A stretch of DNA of 64,000 bases from a bacterium (GTDB taxonomy: Bacteria > Bacteroidota > Ignavibacteria > Kapaibacteriales > UBA7675): the NCBI GenBank assembly GCA_030430495.1, contig JAUIKM010000021.1:30892-94891 (forward strand). The letters are read 5' to 3'. Of this stretch, positions 63,170-64,000 are shown in pieces (position 1 is the first letter of the stretch; each line of letters begins with the position of its first letter). The translations under genes and the position numbers were made by a program. Under the pieces are notes generated by a model. It made no database searches, was not told where the DNA came from, and worked only from the letters and a program-made list of their open reading frames with translations.

Positions 63170-64000
63170 ATGGCACGTGCCGTTTCCAAAAAAGAGGATG
63201 CCGCGGCGGCCAAATCGCGCGGAAAAAACAAGTCCAAGATTCTGCTCAAAAAGCACTCGGCCCTGGTGCAGATGAAGAACGTGCCGACGGCCGGTCAACG
63301 CAAACTGCTCAACACCTTGCTGCAGATTGCCGGCGAGCGCCTGCGCGAAAACCAGAACACGCGCATGTTCACCACGAGTTTTACTGAGATCAGACACCGC
63401 AGCGGCATGCAGAAAGAAACGAACTATCAACGCATCAAAGAAGCGCTCGAAGGCCTGGCCAATGTCAACGTCAAGTACAATGTGCTCGACAAGGACAAGG
63501 AAATTGAGTGGGGCGTCTTTGCTCTCGTATCCGAAGCAAAAGTTCGTTCGGACGGCAGTGTTACGTTTGCCTTCCCACCGACGATACACGACAACATCCT
63601 CTTCCCTTCCATGTTTGCCGTACTCAACACCGGCATCATCAACGGCCTGCGCAGCAAATACGCCATTGCCCTGTACGAATTGCTGCAGGATTATCGCCGA
63701 ATCGGCATGGTGACGATGACGATTGACGAGTTTCGTGAGCTCATGGCGCTGGAGCACGAGTACACCGAATTTTCCATGCTGCGACGGCGGATTATTCATG
63801 CGGCCGTGAAAGAAATCAATCGCAAAACGGACATGCGGGTCAGTTACGAGTGTATCAAGGACGGGCGCAAGTACACCGACGTGACCTTTCTTGTTTCCAG
63901 CGCCACCTCATTGAACCGCGAAGAAAACAGTCTGTTCTCTCAGGTGCATGAAGTCGCAACAGAAATTCCCAATGCCGCACTCGCTGCGCGCCTGCGGTAC
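63170..64000 (+). CDS. rep: Rep_3-family plasmid replication initiator (3' end outside window)
   Basis: 277 codons are seen before the window edge. ATG 63170 has AGGGAG eight bases upstream; another ATG at 63164 is only two bases from that site and less likely. After a basic tail (KSRGKNKSKILLKKHSALVQM) the winged-helix domain follows: NTLLQIAGERLREN, TSFTEIRHRSG, NYQRIKEALEGLANVNVKYN, FPPTIHDNILFPSMFAVLNTGIINGLRSKYAIALYELLQDYRRIG, and a second winged helix MTIDEFRELMALEHEYTEFSMLRRRIIHAAVKEINRKTDM. This is the Rep_3/WH1 group that binds iterons, found just upstream. It indicates a plasmid or chromid. Confidence 0.95.
   Translation, partial: MARAVSKKEDAAAAKSRGKNKSKILLKKHSALVQMKNVPTAGQRKLLNTLLQIAGERLRENQNTRMFTTSFTEIRHRSGMQKETNYQRIKEALEGLANVNVKYNVLDKDKEIEWGVFALVSEAKVRSDGSVTFAFPPTIHDNILFPSMFAVLNTGIINGLRSKYAIALYELLQDYRRIGMVTMTIDEFRELMALEHEYTEFSMLRRRIIHAAVKEINRKTDMRVSYECIKDGRKYTDVTFLVSSATSLNREENSLFSQVHEVATEIPNAALAARLRY

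Overview
This is a 64 kb stretch from a Gram-negative, outer-membrane-bearing heterotrophic bacterium, probably a plasmid or secondary replicon. The right end carries a Rep_3-type replication initiator preceded by two arrays of a 15-bp iteron. I cannot name the phylum. Base composition and gene style change along the window. The first 9.75 kb, and a small block near 22.1-22.7 kb, are visibly A/T-rich and Bacteroidota-like: a CzcA-TolC fusion, promoters of the TTTG/TAnnTTTG type, and few Shine-Dalgarno sites. From about 19 kb onward the DNA is G/C-richer and many starts have clear Shine-Dalgarno sites. The left part is best read as acquired accessory DNA.

Layout. 1-9.75 kb: a heavy-metal RND pump (CzcA fused to TolC, running off the left edge) preceded by a small metal-type secreted protein and an 8-bp x 11 tandem repeat; a decayed serine recombinase; a DtxR-family regulator divergent from a di-heme oxidoreductase / Rieske / outer-membrane barrel operon, bracketed by a 40-bp imperfect direct repeat; an HMA-CDF cation transporter. 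9.8-13.1 kb: a mercury-type module (ArsR-family regulator, MerTP, GDCCVxC protein) divergent from two uncharacterised exported proteins, with no MerA in the window. 13.7-27 kb: an MFS transporter, an IS21 relic, two lipoproteins beside a variant Lgt, several exported proteins of unknown function, a TPR protein, a frameshifted DinB-like gene and a serine beta-lactamase-like hydrolase. 27.3-42.8 kb: a signalling region with a sigma-54 activator, a Ser/Thr kinase-AAA-TPR giant, a membrane histidine kinase, a PI-PLC-like protein and twin cytoplasmic TPR-histidine kinases. 42.8-50 kb: acetyltransferase, ethanolamine permease-EutB-EutC operon, glycosyltransferase. 50-62 kb: ECF42 sigma factor with its YCII partner, DUF2461, an N-terminally short UmuD-like protein, a LuxR-type regulator, arsenosugar genes (peroxidase-like and ArsS), the phenylacetyl-CoA epoxidase genes paaABCD, a thioredoxin-TPR protein and an EVE protein. 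62.2-64 kb: iterons and rep.

How they fit together. The accessory load combines metal defence (Czc, mercury-type uptake, arsenic methylation/arsenosugar) with small-molecule catabolism (ethanolamine to acetaldehyde and ammonia; ring epoxidation of phenylacetyl-CoA) and ATP-costly signal integration by TPR kinases. Features that look least described are the merA-less mercury module with two unknown exported proteins, the lipoprotein pair with its own Lgt variant, a dispersed ~50-bp repeat found just downstream of four genes, and the phase-variation-like repeat in front of the metal pump.
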